NCBI GenBank assembly: GCA_905233985.1
Contig: CAJOFA010000010.1
Location: 1-61,965, forward strand
Source: an uncultured Prevotella sp.
Lineage (GTDB): Bacteria; Bacteroidota; Bacteroidia; Bacteroidales; Bacteroidaceae
Direction: 5' to 3'
DNA: 61,965 bases
Shown here: one piece after another, positions 23,877 to 32,190 of the stretch
How positions within the stretch are numbered: the first letter of the stretch is position 1
Layout: the number at the start of each line of letters is the position of its first letter
Made by a program: the position numbers and the translations under genes
Notes under the pieces: model-generated
Database searches by the model: none
What the model saw: only the letters and a program-made list of their open reading frames with translations
What the model was told of the DNA's origin: nothing

Positions 23877-23924
23877 GACGCAAAAAACAAAATAGAAATA
23901 ATAAATCTGTAAATTGTAAATATT

Positions 23925-24392
23925 ATGGCATACATGTCACAAGAAGGCTATGACAATCTGATAGCCGAACTAAGACGTTTAGAGGGCGTGGAACGCCCGA
24001 AGGCGTCTGCCGCCATCGCGGAAGCACGCGACAAAGGCGACTTGAGTGAAAATTCAGAGTATGAGGCAGCCAAGGAAGCTCAGGCGCATCTGGAAGACAA
24101 GATCAACCAGCTCAAACTGGCCATCCAGGATGCCAAGGTGGTGGACACCTCACGGCTGAGTACCGACTCCGTGCAGATCCTGACGAAGGTGGACATGACC
24201 AACCTGACCACCAAGACGAAGATGAGCTACACCATCGTGAGCGAGAACGAGGCAAACCTGCGCGAGGGCAAGATATCCATCAAGACCCCCATTGCCCAGG
24301 GACTCTTAGGCAAGAAAGTCGGCGACGAGGTGGAAATCACGATTCCCCGCGGCACCATCAAACTGCGTATCGACAACATCGCATTGGCGTAA
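23925..24392 (+). CDS. greA: Transcription elongation factor GreA
   Basis: A 155-residue factor that rescues backtracked RNA polymerase. The N-terminal coiled coil carries the acidic tip GDLSENSEYEAAKE, with the Asp/Glu pair that activates RNA cleavage. The C-terminal FKBP-like domain has PIAQGLLGKKVGDEVEI. Length is normal. It follows the terminated leader and is probably co-transcribed with the HIT gene 27 bases downstream. Confidence 0.96.
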   Translation: MAYMSQEGYDNLIAELRRLEGVERPKASAAIAEARDKGDLSENSEYEAAKEAQAHLEDKINQLKLAIQDAKVVDTSRLSTDSVQILTKVDMTNLTTKTKMSYTIVSENEANLREGKISIKTPIAQGLLGKKVGDEVEITIPRGTIKLRIDNIALA

Positions 24393-24419
24393 AACCCCAA
24401 ACTCCCAACACTCAACACT
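24393..24419 (+). repeat. Word spacer between greA and the HIT gene
   Basis: AACCCCAAACTCCCAACACT then CAACACT: a pyrimidine/A-rich wordy spacer ending directly at the ATG, similar in style to other operon-junction words in the window. Confidence 0.35.
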
Positions 24420-24812
24420 ATGGATATATTCAGCAAGATAGCCGCTGGTGAGATTCCCAGCTATAAGTGCGCCGAGGACGAGCAGTTCTATGCATTCCTC
24501 GACATCAACCCGTTGGTGAAGGGACACACACTTGTGATTCCCCGCCGCGAAATAGATTACATCTTTGACATGGACGACGAGGAGCTGGCCGTTTTCCAGC
24601 TGTTCGCCAAGCGTGTCGCACTGGCCGTAGGCCGTGCCTTCCCCTGCAAAAAAGTAGCACAGGTAGTCCTCGGTCTTGAAGTGCCCCACGCACACATCCA
24701 CCTCATCCCCATGCAGTCAGAACAGGACGTGGACTTCCGCCGCGAGAAACTGAAGCTCAGCGAAGCCGAGTTCCAGGACATCGCCGCCCGCATCAGGGCA
24801 GAGTTCAAGTAA
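24420..24812 (+). CDS. HIT-family (histidine triad) nucleotide hydrolase
   Basis: A 130-residue protein of the HinT/Fhit superfamily. CAEDEQFYAFLDINPLVKGH begins the fold. The catalytic triad lies in VPHAHIHLIPM (HxHxH followed by hydrophobics). Typical substrates are AMP-lysine or AMP-alanine phosphoramidates, and it may also clear aminoacyl-AMP by-products. The gene follows greA in the same unit, a common Bacteroidota arrangement as far as I recall. Confidence 0.92.
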   Translation: MDIFSKIAAGEIPSYKCAEDEQFYAFLDINPLVKGHTLVIPRREIDYIFDMDDEELAVFQLFAKRVALAVGRAFPCKKVAQVVLGLEVPHAHIHLIPMQSEQDVDFRREKLKLSEAEFQDIAARIRAEFK

Positions 24813-24840
24813 GGCTGACACGTTCCATTTTCCCGTTCCA

Positions 24841-24906
24841 TTTTTCGCGGACGAAAAAGGTATTTTCCGTTAACCAAAAAGGTATTTTTCGCGGACGAAA
24901 AAGGTC
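24841..24906. repeat. Three tandem 22-bp units, outer two nearly identical
   Basis: Units at 24841-24862, 24863-24884 and 24885-24906 share the ending AAAAAGGT[A/C]. Units 1 and 3 contain TTTTTCGCGGACGAAAAA, itself an inverted repeat (TTTTTCG/CGAAAAA). The middle unit has diverged. Confidence 0.75.
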
Positions 24907-24923
24907 GTAAGAACCAAGCAAGC

Positions 24924-24994
24924 GGTGCGAGAGCTACGGGCAAACCACACAAGAACCCCAAGCAAGCATATCGAAAGCCCGTAGCTCTTGCACC
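24924..24994. repeat. 18-bp inverted repeat in the HIT-C10 intergenic region
   Basis: GGTGCGAGAGCTACGGGC (24924-24941) and GCCCGTAGCTCTTGCACC (24977-24994) pair with one mismatch around a 35-base loop. Two further GTTTGCCCG words follow up to about 25024. It could be a terminator-like structure between convergent units or a repeated extragenic element. Confidence 0.7.
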
Positions 24995-25071
24995 GTTTGC
25001 CCGTAGTTCCCGACCTGTTTGCCCGGTCTATACTCGATGAGCGCAGCAAACAAACACGAAGAATCCTGCTT

Positions 25072-26373
25072 TTATCTGACGATGAACTTTTTACCGTCAA
25101 CAAGGTATAAGCCCTTGGGGAGTCTCACTTCCACTTCTCCATTCACAAATATTTCGGAATGAAGAACACCTGAAATAGCATAAATCTTAACTGCCACAGG
25201 GGCTTCTGAGCATATTTTCAGGCCATTCTGGACAGGTGTAACGTTGAGGGCATTGTAATCGTCTTTTGTCCCTGTGTTGACAAAAGGCGAATCTATACCG
25301 GAAGAAGGTGATATGTTGACGGATTGTGATGCCAATATGTTGCCGTCTTTGTCAGTAAGTCGGAGAACACACATACTACCTGTTACAGCAGGCGTGACGT
25401 ACAGGGTAATGTTTGTTGTTTGTTCGTCGTTTGCGATGACTCCGGCATATTGTGCCAATGCGTCTTCGTCGGCTAATGATGTATTATCTTCACTTATATA
25501 CAACTTAAGTCCGTCAATGGGCAATGTGCTTTTGTTGGTGATGCTGATGTTCAACGGTGTTTTAGTATATTGGGTTAGTAATTCAGTCCCTTCTATTGTT
25601 ATATCTATGTTCCGCTGTTGGGGTGCGATGCCATATACGCAACTTTGGCCGTCACAATAACCATCCATGCCTGTGACATCATTTACGGAATAGTAGCCAT
25701 CACCACTGCCACCATAACCGAAATTGAAATGAAAAAGCTGTTGTTGTGCGTCATAGCCGTCAATCACTACTGCATGACCGCTACCATTTTTGCTGCCAGA
25801 ATATAACACAGGCCTGCCCTGTGCCAGTTCGTTATAAATTAGCTCTTCCCATTCTGCCTGTGTGTAGTTTGCTTTTCGGGCGTAATAACCAGAAAGTCTG
25901 AATTGTGATGAGAACGGATTGATGACGTCGTTAATCTGTCCGCCTGTTGACGAACCGTAGTTTAGCCAGGCAGAGGTGCCTACCACGTAAACCAGCAATG
26001 CCACGGCATCGCGTTCCTCCTGCGGTTCGTTATTGGTGTAAACATTCCGAATCAAGTTCCAGTTGTAAGGCGTTCCTGCCGGAACGGAATAGGTAACTGG
26101 TGCTTTTCCGTAGTCATAAGTTGGTGTGTCATACGACGTGGCCTCTGGATTATCGCGGTGCCAATAGAACACAATCTGCGAGGCGGCAATGGCCACACAG
26201 CCCGCGACCGTCTTGATGTTACCGTCTTCAATAACTGGGCTCATGTCGTTGTAGGGTGATTGCTGATGCCAGTGGGTGGCAAGCAACGGAGCAATACTGC
26301 TCCGCTGCCCGTCAGCCCCCAGTGCATAAAGCATGACGTGAAGAAACAATAATGTAAAAACTATTCTCTTCAT
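25072..26373 (-). CDS. Secreted C10 (streptopain-like) cysteine peptidase with T9SS-type tail
   Basis: A 433-residue protein with a signal peptide. The C10 domain starts almost at once (SSIAPLLATHWHQQSPYND). Catalytic Cys59 is in VAGCVAIAASQI, His200 in GSGHAVVIDGY, and FNFGYGGSGDGYYSV resembles the Asn-Trp region. The inhibitory propeptide normally found before the mature domain is missing. An Ig-like region (about residues 245-355) and a C-terminal segment of the type-A T9SS sorting kind (VKIYAISGVLHSE, VRLPKGLYLVDGKKFIV) follow. It is the last gene of a four-gene surface operon. Confidence 0.88.
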   Translation of the reverse strand: MKRIVFTLLFLHVMLYALGADGQRSSIAPLLATHWHQQSPYNDMSPVIEDGNIKTVAGCVAIAASQIVFYWHRDNPEATSYDTPTYDYGKAPVTYSVPAGTPYNWNLIRNVYTNNEPQEERDAVALLVYVVGTSAWLNYGSSTGGQINDVINPFSSQFRLSGYYARKANYTQAEWEELIYNELAQGRPVLYSGSKNGSGHAVVIDGYDAQQQLFHFNFGYGGSGDGYYSVNDVTGMDGYCDGQSCVYGIAPQQRNIDITIEGTELLTQYTKTPLNISITNKSTLPIDGLKLYISEDNTSLADEDALAQYAGVIANDEQTTNITLYVTPAVTGSMCVLRLTDKDGNILASQSVNISPSSGIDSPFVNTGTKDDYNALNVTPVQNGLKICSEAPVAVKIYAISGVLHSEIFVNGEVEVRLPKGLYLVDGKKFIVR

Positions 26374-26388
26374 GCCTATCTGTGGAAT

Positions 26389-27477
26389 CTATTTCATGTA
26401 ATTAAGGGTGCTCTCTAATCCTATCTCCATGGGCTTAGCTTGGAGCACTTTACTAAATGCAGGTTCTACCTTCGGAGCTTTCGAATACGAGTTCCACTTG
26501 CTATTGGTAGCCTCACCGAAATACGGGTTGCCCACCTTGAAGTAATCCCAGTAAGCCAAGAAAGTCTTACCTGAAGTGACGGTGTACTTCTTCTCACCGT
26601 AGGCATTGAAGGTTGTTTCGCCGTCGTGCATCAATCCAAACGTCAGCTCAGCCTGTGGCTCCATAAGATAGCAATAAGCATACAGATTTGTCTTGAAGAA
26701 TGTCCAGGTTGAATCAAACCATGCGGGACGATGGACATCAGCATAATACCAAGTGTTGGAACCCGCATCAGCATAATAGTTGAACTTATTGGTTGCTCTG
26801 GGATCAAGGTTATACGATTCACCCGGTGTACGATTATAAAGTGCTATTTGTCTGATGTTATTGTCAGCAACGGTACCATAAGTCTGTTCGCTCACATACT
26901 GGAAGTTTTCATAGAATTCGTACACCAGCGTGCCAACAGGCTTTGGTTTAGCGGTCAGCCTGTTTTGATCACCACGCTGTACCGTCAAACTCTCTGAGGC
27001 ATGAGACATAATAGACCAGCAGCCCATACGATTAAGAGGCTTCAACTTTGAAGTTGACATCTTCTCACGATCTACATTAACCCACCAAGAGTCTCCATTG
27101 CTTTTGTCGGCGAACGAGAGCGTAGTCACAGCAAAGTAGTCGCCAGCTGGCAGGCTGATTTGCTCTGTGATAGTGTTGGTATCTGAGAGATAGCGGACAA
27201 TAGAGTCCACCAGCAAGTCTGTGCTTTTATTATAGAAGAGCACACGCACTTGAATATATTTACCATACTCTGAGTTAAACGTACGGAATTCGTCTTGAAT
27301 ATTGATACCATGCTTGGTATCCTCAAATGTATAGCTTGAAAACAGGTCGGAAGGGTCAACCGAGACGTTCACCTTGTTGTAAGTGACAACGTCTGCTTCG
27401 TCACTACTACCACTGCCTGAGCAGGAAGTAATAAGCGCTGCCCCAAGCACTAAACCTAATAATAATTGCTTTTTCAT
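26389..27477 (-). CDS. Lipoprotein of unknown function
   Basis: A 362-residue protein with a lipoprotein signal (LGAALITSCSGSGSSDEAD; lipidated Cys19). The mature part is beta-rich with many Tyr/Trp residues and no motif I recognise. The start of the mature protein is similar in style to fimbrillin-like surface lipoproteins, but I cannot support that name. It is 25 bases after the OMP gene and 15 bases before the C10 peptidase, so it is probably co-expressed with both. Confidence 0.75.
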   Translation of the reverse strand: MKKQLLLGLVLGAALITSCSGSGSSDEADVVTYNKVNVSVDPSDLFSSYTFEDTKHGINIQDEFRTFNSEYGKYIQVRVLFYNKSTDLLVDSIVRYLSDTNTITEQISLPAGDYFAVTTLSFADKSNGDSWWVNVDREKMSTSKLKPLNRMGCWSIMSHASESLTVQRGDQNRLTAKPKPVGTLVYEFYENFQYVSEQTYGTVADNNIRQIALYNRTPGESYNLDPRATNKFNYYADAGSNTWYYADVHRPAWFDSTWTFFKTNLYAYCYLMEPQAELTFGLMHDGETTFNAYGEKKYTVTSGKTFLAYWDYFKVGNPYFGEATNSKWNSYSKAPKVEPAFSKVLQAKPMEIGLESTLNYMK

Positions 27478-27501
27478 AATAATCTAGTTTTTAAATTAAA
27501 C

Positions 27502-28197
27502 TTACTTGCCAAGTTTGAAATACCACGCAAGCGACACTTCGAAGCTGCTCATCTTGCAAGCAATGTTGTCTGCTAAGTCTGTGAAACCGAGGTAATAACG
27601 AGCGTTGATGTCGAGTCCTGTGCTGGGGATAGTGTAGCCGATACCAGCCACGCCACTTACGTTGAGACCTTTGATGTCTTTGATGCTATAGACCACTGTG
27701 CCGCTATTATCGTTTACCGTCAGCTGGTCTGGCTTCTTTGAGAGCGCACCACCAAAGGAAGCTCCTAACTCAATGTAAAACGGGTTCATGCTGGCGTTCT
27801 TGGCGAAGGGGAAAACCTGAGCCACCACGGGAACCTCAAAGTAGTCAATCGTCAAATCCTCACCGGCAATGGTCTTTACCTTGTTCTGCTTGTACTTCAG
27901 TTCCAGTCCAAGTCCGAAATAGCCTGTACCGCCATAGGAATTCTCTGTAACTTTACCAAAACGTCCACGCAGAGCCAGTCCACCAGAAAATCCTATACCA
28001 GTCTTGTCATACAATTTGCTCTGGGTTGGCTGTGTCATGGAAGTGATGTCCACACCAGCTTTTAGTCCCAAGTAAAAAGCATTATTCTTCTCTTTCACGA
28101 AGCTGCCTGTAGAAAAGCTTGCTCCATCGTCAATCTGTGCTGATGCAGGGAGTAATCCCAATGCCAGCCCTAAGAACATTAATACTACTTTTTTCAT
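27502..28197 (-). CDS. Outer-membrane beta-barrel (porin-family-like) protein
   Basis: A 231-residue protein with signal peptide MKKVVLMFLGLALGLLPASA. The body has eight-strand OmpA/OMP_b-brl_2-like alternation (FYLGLKAGVDI, IGFSGGLALRGRFG, YFGLGLELKYKQNKV, NARYYLGFTDL) and ends with the aromatic WYFKLGK. It sits between the WG-repeat-like gene (42 bases) and the lipoprotein gene (24 bases). It may anchor or export products of the operon, which is inference. Confidence 0.8.
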   Translation of the reverse strand: MKKVVLMFLGLALGLLPASAQIDDGASFSTGSFVKEKNNAFYLGLKAGVDITSMTQPTQSKLYDKTGIGFSGGLALRGRFGKVTENSYGGTGYFGLGLELKYKQNKVKTIAGEDLTIDYFEVPVVAQVFPFAKNASMNPFYIELGASFGGALSKKPDQLTVNDNSGTVVYSIKDIKGLNVSGVAGIGYTIPSTGLDINARYYLGFTDLADNIACKMSSFEVSLAWYFKLGK

Positions 28198-28239
28198 AAT
28201 TCTTCTTTTTTTAATTATACAATAGGTTTAACTTATTTA

Positions 28240-29742
28240 TTAATATTTTCTTAGTGTAAGTCCTGATTTCGAGGCCGTTCCGCCTGCCGTTGTATAGGCC
28301 TTTACATATTGGTTCTCGATGTTCTCCCTTACCATAAAGAAGCTCTCCACTTCTATATCACCTCCTGCCGGCACAATAATGGTTTGAGTGATCGGTTCGA
28401 AGGAGCTACTGCCTCTCATCTCCAAGGTTGCTGTCACACTTTCGTTACACGGGTTGTGAACTTTTGCCTTGACAATGACTTTATTGTCTTTATTGGCCTG
28501 CTTGTTATTGATTTCAAGTGACAATTGTAAGTCCATGCCTTTTTTCTTGAAGGTATAGCTCATATTTCCCTTCCAAAGTGTTAGTCCTTCACTGGTGACG
28601 ACGAGATCAAACTTTCTTTCCGAGTAATCCGGATACAGGCAGAAAGAGTACTGTCCGTCCTCCAGCTTACAATTATAGCGTTCCTGGCTTGTTTTGTCAG
28701 TCGCTGTCACAATGATTTGTTTGTTCTTCCACACTTGTGGCATATCCATTTTAAAGAGGCAGTCGGTACTTTCCCCTGCTTTGTATTCGTATTCTGACTG
28801 CGAGGTCGTTATATTGAAGCGATCATGACTTTCGACGTACTTCAGCAGACCCGTCTTGTTTCCAAGTGTGACGATGGCTATATTGTCTTCAAAGGGAGTG
28901 GCACTACTGAACTGACAGGGCATCACTATATGGCCGTTACTTGTAACGTATCCGTACAGACTGCCCTCACGTTTTGGCTGAAGTCCAATTGCTCCCGCAG
29001 AAAAAACTGTTCGAGGAATGTTCTTGTTTCTTCCTGACACACCACTGAAACAGTACAAGTAGTCCCATCCCGTTTCTGATGGCTGCCGTGCTTTTTTACA
29101 GGAATTATTGGTCGGATTATAAGTATAGAAGTTTCCATCAACGTCCCAAATATAAGCCTCACCATGATACACGTTCGTACCGCCATATATCTCGCCGATG
29201 CCAATGATAATTCTTGCCTTTGAACCCCCTTTATCAATAAGTGCATATTTCTTGTCTTTGAATACGGAAGCATGTCCTTCTGTAAAGGGCATGATTCGAT
29301 CCCATGCCCCATTAAATCCTAAGACGGCATTGCCGTGGTCATCCAGATAACCAGGCACCCCGGCAGACGTGGCAGCAGGTATCATACCATCGGAACAGAA
29401 ATCCAATCCTGTTAGGGTGTAGTATTCTCCATTGACGGCGTAATAGTTGCCGTCATCGTGAAGAATACCAAGAATGCGCTCCTTGCCTTCACCGCCAGCA
29501 AGAACGAGAGCCTGATGTTCATAAAATCCTGTAATTCGTTTGGCACCAACGGGTACCACGACACTTCCGTCCGGGCGTATGAGCCCCATCTTGTCGTTTT
29601 GGGTCACTTGATACAATTGTGGCCCAAAACGTTTGACCGATTGATAGTCAGCAGGTCGCATCTGCCATACTGCGGTTTGTGCCTGCATGCAAAGAGGCAG
29701 GCTATTGAGTAGTGCTAGTAGTATATATAGTATCTGTCTCAT
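28240..29742 (-). CDS. Secreted WG-repeat-like protein
   Basis: A 500-residue protein with a signal peptide (ILYILLALLNSLPLCMQA). The first 330 residues contain degenerate WG/KWG-like repeats (KMGLIRPDGSVVVPVGAKRI; KYALIDKGGSKARII; GYVTSNGHIVMPCQFSSATP; KTGLLKYVES). The rest is beta-sandwich-like. It is the first gene of the surface operon with OMP, lipoprotein and C10 peptidase. Function is unknown; such repeats are probable interaction surfaces. Confidence 0.7.
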   Translation of the reverse strand: MRQILYILLALLNSLPLCMQAQTAVWQMRPADYQSVKRFGPQLYQVTQNDKMGLIRPDGSVVVPVGAKRITGFYEHQALVLAGGEGKERILGILHDDGNYYAVNGEYYTLTGLDFCSDGMIPAATSAGVPGYLDDHGNAVLGFNGAWDRIMPFTEGHASVFKDKKYALIDKGGSKARIIIGIGEIYGGTNVYHGEAYIWDVDGNFYTYNPTNNSCKKARQPSETGWDYLYCFSGVSGRNKNIPRTVFSAGAIGLQPKREGSLYGYVTSNGHIVMPCQFSSATPFEDNIAIVTLGNKTGLLKYVESHDRFNITTSQSEYEYKAGESTDCLFKMDMPQVWKNKQIIVTATDKTSQERYNCKLEDGQYSFCLYPDYSERKFDLVVTSEGLTLWKGNMSYTFKKKGMDLQLSLEINNKQANKDNKVIVKAKVHNPCNESVTATLEMRGSSSFEPITQTIIVPAGGDIEVESFFMVRENIENQYVKAYTTAGGTASKSGLTLRKY

Positions 29743-29765
29743 ACCATTACAGTTAGCATTTATTG

Positions 29766-29800
29766 CCTACGACATTCGTCGTGGGAGTATTGGGACTCCC
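29766..29800 (-). promoter_or_regulatory. Two overlapping hairpins before the surface operon
   Basis: CCTACGAC/GTCGTGGG (29766-29785) and GGGAGT/ACTCCC (29783-29800) share three bases, so both cannot form fully at once. They lie 24-58 bases upstream of the start codon at 29742 in the predicted leader, where they could affect translation. Confidence 0.5.
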
Positions 29801-29832
29801 CCTTATTGCCAACTAACACCCCTAAATTGGCA

Positions 29833-30060
29833 TTAATACATCTTTTTTAGGTTTGCTTTTAATACAAAAAAGGCGTAGGTGTCAGCTCTACTGCCCATCC
29901 TGGAATCGTAGGCTCTCGCATTGCCCTCATCACACAAGATAGACAACGCCAAGTAGCCCACGCCAGCACGAACCTTATATTTGTAAGGTATAAGAAACGT
30001 ACCACGTGACGCTTCGGTTGTCATCTGCCTGCTGTGATGATAGGAATTTGCGAGATTCAC
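29833..30060 (-). CDS. Possible small protein or repeat-derived frame in the surface-operon leader
   Basis: A 75-codon minus-strand frame with a GTG start, encoding a basic protein ending AYDSRMGSRADTYAFFVLKA then NLKKMY. It lies about 80-300 bases downstream of a consensus promoter and upstream of the WG-repeat gene. I have an unverified memory of similar endings in other Prevotella genomes. That could mean a real small gene or a conserved intergenic element. Codon use is not informative at this length. Confidence 0.35.
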   Translation of the reverse strand: MNLANSYHHSRQMTTEASRGTFLIPYKYKVRAGVGYLALSILCDEGNARAYDSRMGSRADTYAFFVLKANLKKMY

Positions 30061-30073
30061 TATTCACAACGAC

Positions 30074-30091
30074 AGACGTTCGAAAACGTCT
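30074..30091 (-). promoter_or_regulatory. Hairpin early in the surface-operon leader
   Basis: AGACGTT/AACGTCT is a perfect 7-bp stem with a CGAA loop, about 50 bases into the predicted transcript. On the minus strand it is followed by GTCGTTGTG, so it is not a standard terminator. Confidence 0.45.
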
Positions 30092-30143
30092 TTTCTATAT
30101 AAAAGATCACCCGCTTTACCCCAAAGGATTAACAAGCGATGTT

Positions 30144-30176
30144 GCAAATTTAAACATTATTTTTTTTATTACCAAA
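30144..30176 (-). promoter_or_regulatory. Promoter of the surface operon
   Basis: On the minus strand TTTG (30176-30173), 20 bases, TAAATTTGC (30152-30144): full consensus. The distance to the WG-repeat start is about 400 bases, giving a long leader that contains the 75-codon frame and three hairpins. The rest of the 29743-30449 gap holds only A/T-rich DNA and the terminator at 30402-30438. Confidence 0.7.
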
Positions 30177-30401
30177 TTTTTTAACGGAAATTTTTGTTAT
30201 TTTTTTGAGTGTCGGATATACAACAAACGAATTGAAGGCTAAGAATTTAAGTGCAAGAACACCCTAAACCGTATAACCATATGCTACATGGCAATAAACA
30301 ATAATAAAATTTAACATCGTTAACATTAGTACTTTAAGGAGGAAAGGATATAATGTCCTTTTGAGGGTGACAGTTTACTGTGGTACTGTCGTTGATACTA
30401 T

Positions 30402-30438
30402 AAAGAACCCCGCAGGCCAAAGACTTGCGGGGTCTTTA
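30402..30438 (-). terminator. Terminator after the CoA-transferase gene
   Basis: ACCCCGCA/TGCGGGGT (30407-30414 with 30426-30433) is an 8-bp stem with an 11-base loop. On the minus strand it is followed by TCTTTAT, 12 bases after the gene's stop. Confidence 0.75.
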
Positions 30439-30449
30439 TGGTGGTGTGT

Positions 30450-31952
30450 TTACTTCACATACTCAGCGAAGTCGGTGAGCTTCATGTCTCCCTTGCGAGC
30501 CAGCGTGTCGTGCATGGCGAAGGCAGCGGGCAGGTTGAGGCGCAGATGTCCCATCTTGGAAATCTTCAGGTAGTCCCACAACAGCTGTCGGTAGTCGGGA
30601 TGTGCACAGTTCTCGATGATGGTCTTGGCACGCTCCTCGGGTCCCTTGCCACGCAAGTCGGCCACACCTTGCTCGGTGACGATGATATTGACATCGTGCT
30701 CCGAAGAGTCCTGATGGCTGACGAAGGGCACGATGCTCGAGATGAGTCCGCCCTTTGCCGTCGATGGACAGGTGAAAATGCTAAGGTAGGCGTTGCGGAT
30801 GAAGTCACCCGAGCCACCGATGCCGTTCATCATCTTCGTGCCGCTGATGTGGGTAGAGTTGGCGTTGCCATAGATGTCGCACTCAATGGCGGTGTTGATG
30901 GCGATGACACCCAAGCGACGGATGACCTCTGGTGAGTTACTAATCTCGCTCTGGCGCAGCGTGAGGTGATCCTTGAAATAATCCATATTGTCATACACCT
31001 GCATGAGGCACTCGTTGGAAACGGTGAGCGAGCAGGCGCTGGCATCCTTGACACGGCCGTTGAGCATCATGCCCACGACGCTGTCCTGCAGCACCTCGGT
31101 ATAGATGTTGAAGTCGGGCACGTGCTTGTCCTGACCTAATGCGCCGAGAATGGCATTGGCCGTAGAGCCTACGCCGCTCTGCAGGGGCAGGAACTCCTTG
31201 GGGATGCGGCCTTTGTGCATCTCCTCTACGAGGAACTCTGCGGTAAGGAAACCGATGCGGTCGGTCACGGGGTCACTGTCCTTGAAGGCACGGGCCTCAT
31301 CGGGGATGTTACACTCGACGACACCGACGAGCTTCTCCTTCGGAATGACCACATAGGGAACACCGATGCGGTCGCTGACATTGACGATGGGTATCGGCTT
31401 GCGATAAGGCGGGTCAAGCGGCTCATATACGTCGTGGATGTTCTTCGCATTGGGATTGTGGAATGAGTTGAGCTCGAGGATAATTTTCTTTGCTAGACGT
31501 GCGGCGGTGGGAGCGATGCCACCGGCAGCCGTCAGATAGACATGATACTCATTACCGGCATCTTCGATGTCACAGACTTCGAGGATGGCCCAGTTCACCT
31601 CTCCATAGAAGCCGTAGCGCAACTCCTGAGCCATGTGACTCAGATGCAAGTCAGTATAGGGTATCTCACCCAGGTTCACGTGCTTACGGAAGTCAGGGTT
31701 GGTGGTGTAGGGAGCACGGAACTTGATGGCCTGTGCATTAGCCAAGTCACCATCAGTTGACTGTCCTGTACTGGCACCCGTGAAGATGCCTACTTTGAAC
31801 TCGCGGCCAGCCTCGTGCTCTGCGAGGGCGATTTTGGCCAGTTCCTTGGTTGTTGCCTTTGCCACACCAGCGGGTGTGAATCCGCTCAAGGCGATGTTGT
31901 CATTGTTCTTAATCAATGCTGCAGCCTCTGCAGCGGTTAAACGTGGATACAT
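30450..31952 (-). CDS. Acetyl-CoA hydrolase / succinyl-CoA:acetate CoA-transferase family enzyme
   Basis: A 500-residue enzyme of the Cat1/AarC family that moves CoA between acyl groups such as acetate, succinate or propionate. TGASTGQSTDGDLA, the glycine-rich SGVGSTANAILGAL and YTEVLQDSVV (with the likely active-site Glu) are present, as are NGIGGSGDF and ITEQGVADLRG-like VTEQGVADLRGK. The start MYPRLTAAEAA at 31952 follows the TAACTTTGC promoter at 31979-31987; the longer frame to 32051 lies upstream of it. It fits succinate/propionate fermentation in Bacteroidales. Confidence 0.9.
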   Translation of the reverse strand: MYPRLTAAEAAALIKNNDNIALSGFTPAGVAKATTKELAKIALAEHEAGREFKVGIFTGASTGQSTDGDLANAQAIKFRAPYTTNPDFRKHVNLGEIPYTDLHLSHMAQELRYGFYGEVNWAILEVCDIEDAGNEYHVYLTAAGGIAPTAARLAKKIILELNSFHNPNAKNIHDVYEPLDPPYRKPIPIVNVSDRIGVPYVVIPKEKLVGVVECNIPDEARAFKDSDPVTDRIGFLTAEFLVEEMHKGRIPKEFLPLQSGVGSTANAILGALGQDKHVPDFNIYTEVLQDSVVGMMLNGRVKDASACSLTVSNECLMQVYDNMDYFKDHLTLRQSEISNSPEVIRRLGVIAINTAIECDIYGNANSTHISGTKMMNGIGGSGDFIRNAYLSIFTCPSTAKGGLISSIVPFVSHQDSSEHDVNIIVTEQGVADLRGKGPEERAKTIIENCAHPDYRQLLWDYLKISKMGHLRLNLPAAFAMHDTLARKGDMKLTDFAEYVK

Positions 31953-31978
31953 ATTATTACAATTTACAGATTTTGGGC

Positions 31979-32070
31979 GCAAAGTTACGAATAAGTGAGG
32001 AGAAAACCAAAAGAATTTTGGGTTTTCTCGAACGAAAGTAACTAAGACCAAAGGTCAAAGTTACGAATAA
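31979..32070 (-). promoter_or_regulatory. Tandem promoter cassette upstream of the CoA-transferase (copy 1)
   Basis: Proximal module on the minus strand: TTTG, 20 bases, TAACTTTGC (31987-31979). Distal module: TAACTTTG followed by the hairpin GACCTTTGGTC. The 43-base distal block (32028-32070) matches 53416-53458 at 37 of 43 positions, and the proximal module matches that locus too. Two start sites are predicted. The 238-base gap to the FKBP genes also holds the FKBP promoter. Confidence 0.7.
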
Positions 32071-32139
32071 TCGAGCATAAATCAATGTGTTTTAATAATT
32101 TTTAATGTGTAACAGAAGGGCTTGTTCATAATTATTGCT

Positions 32140-32148
32140 TACCTTTGC
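32140..32148 (+). promoter_or_regulatory. -7 element of the FKBP cluster
   Basis: TACCTTTGC, 42 bases before the ATG at 32191. A CTTG motif upstream has shorter than usual spacing (15 bases). Confidence 0.6.
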
Positions 32149-32190
32149 GCCGTTTTATAAAACATACTTATTTAATTTAGAGAAAAAAGA

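Noticed and set aside
24841..24906. CRISPR-like tandem repeats
   Set aside because: The 22-bp units abut without spacers, the middle one has diverged, and no cas gene is near.
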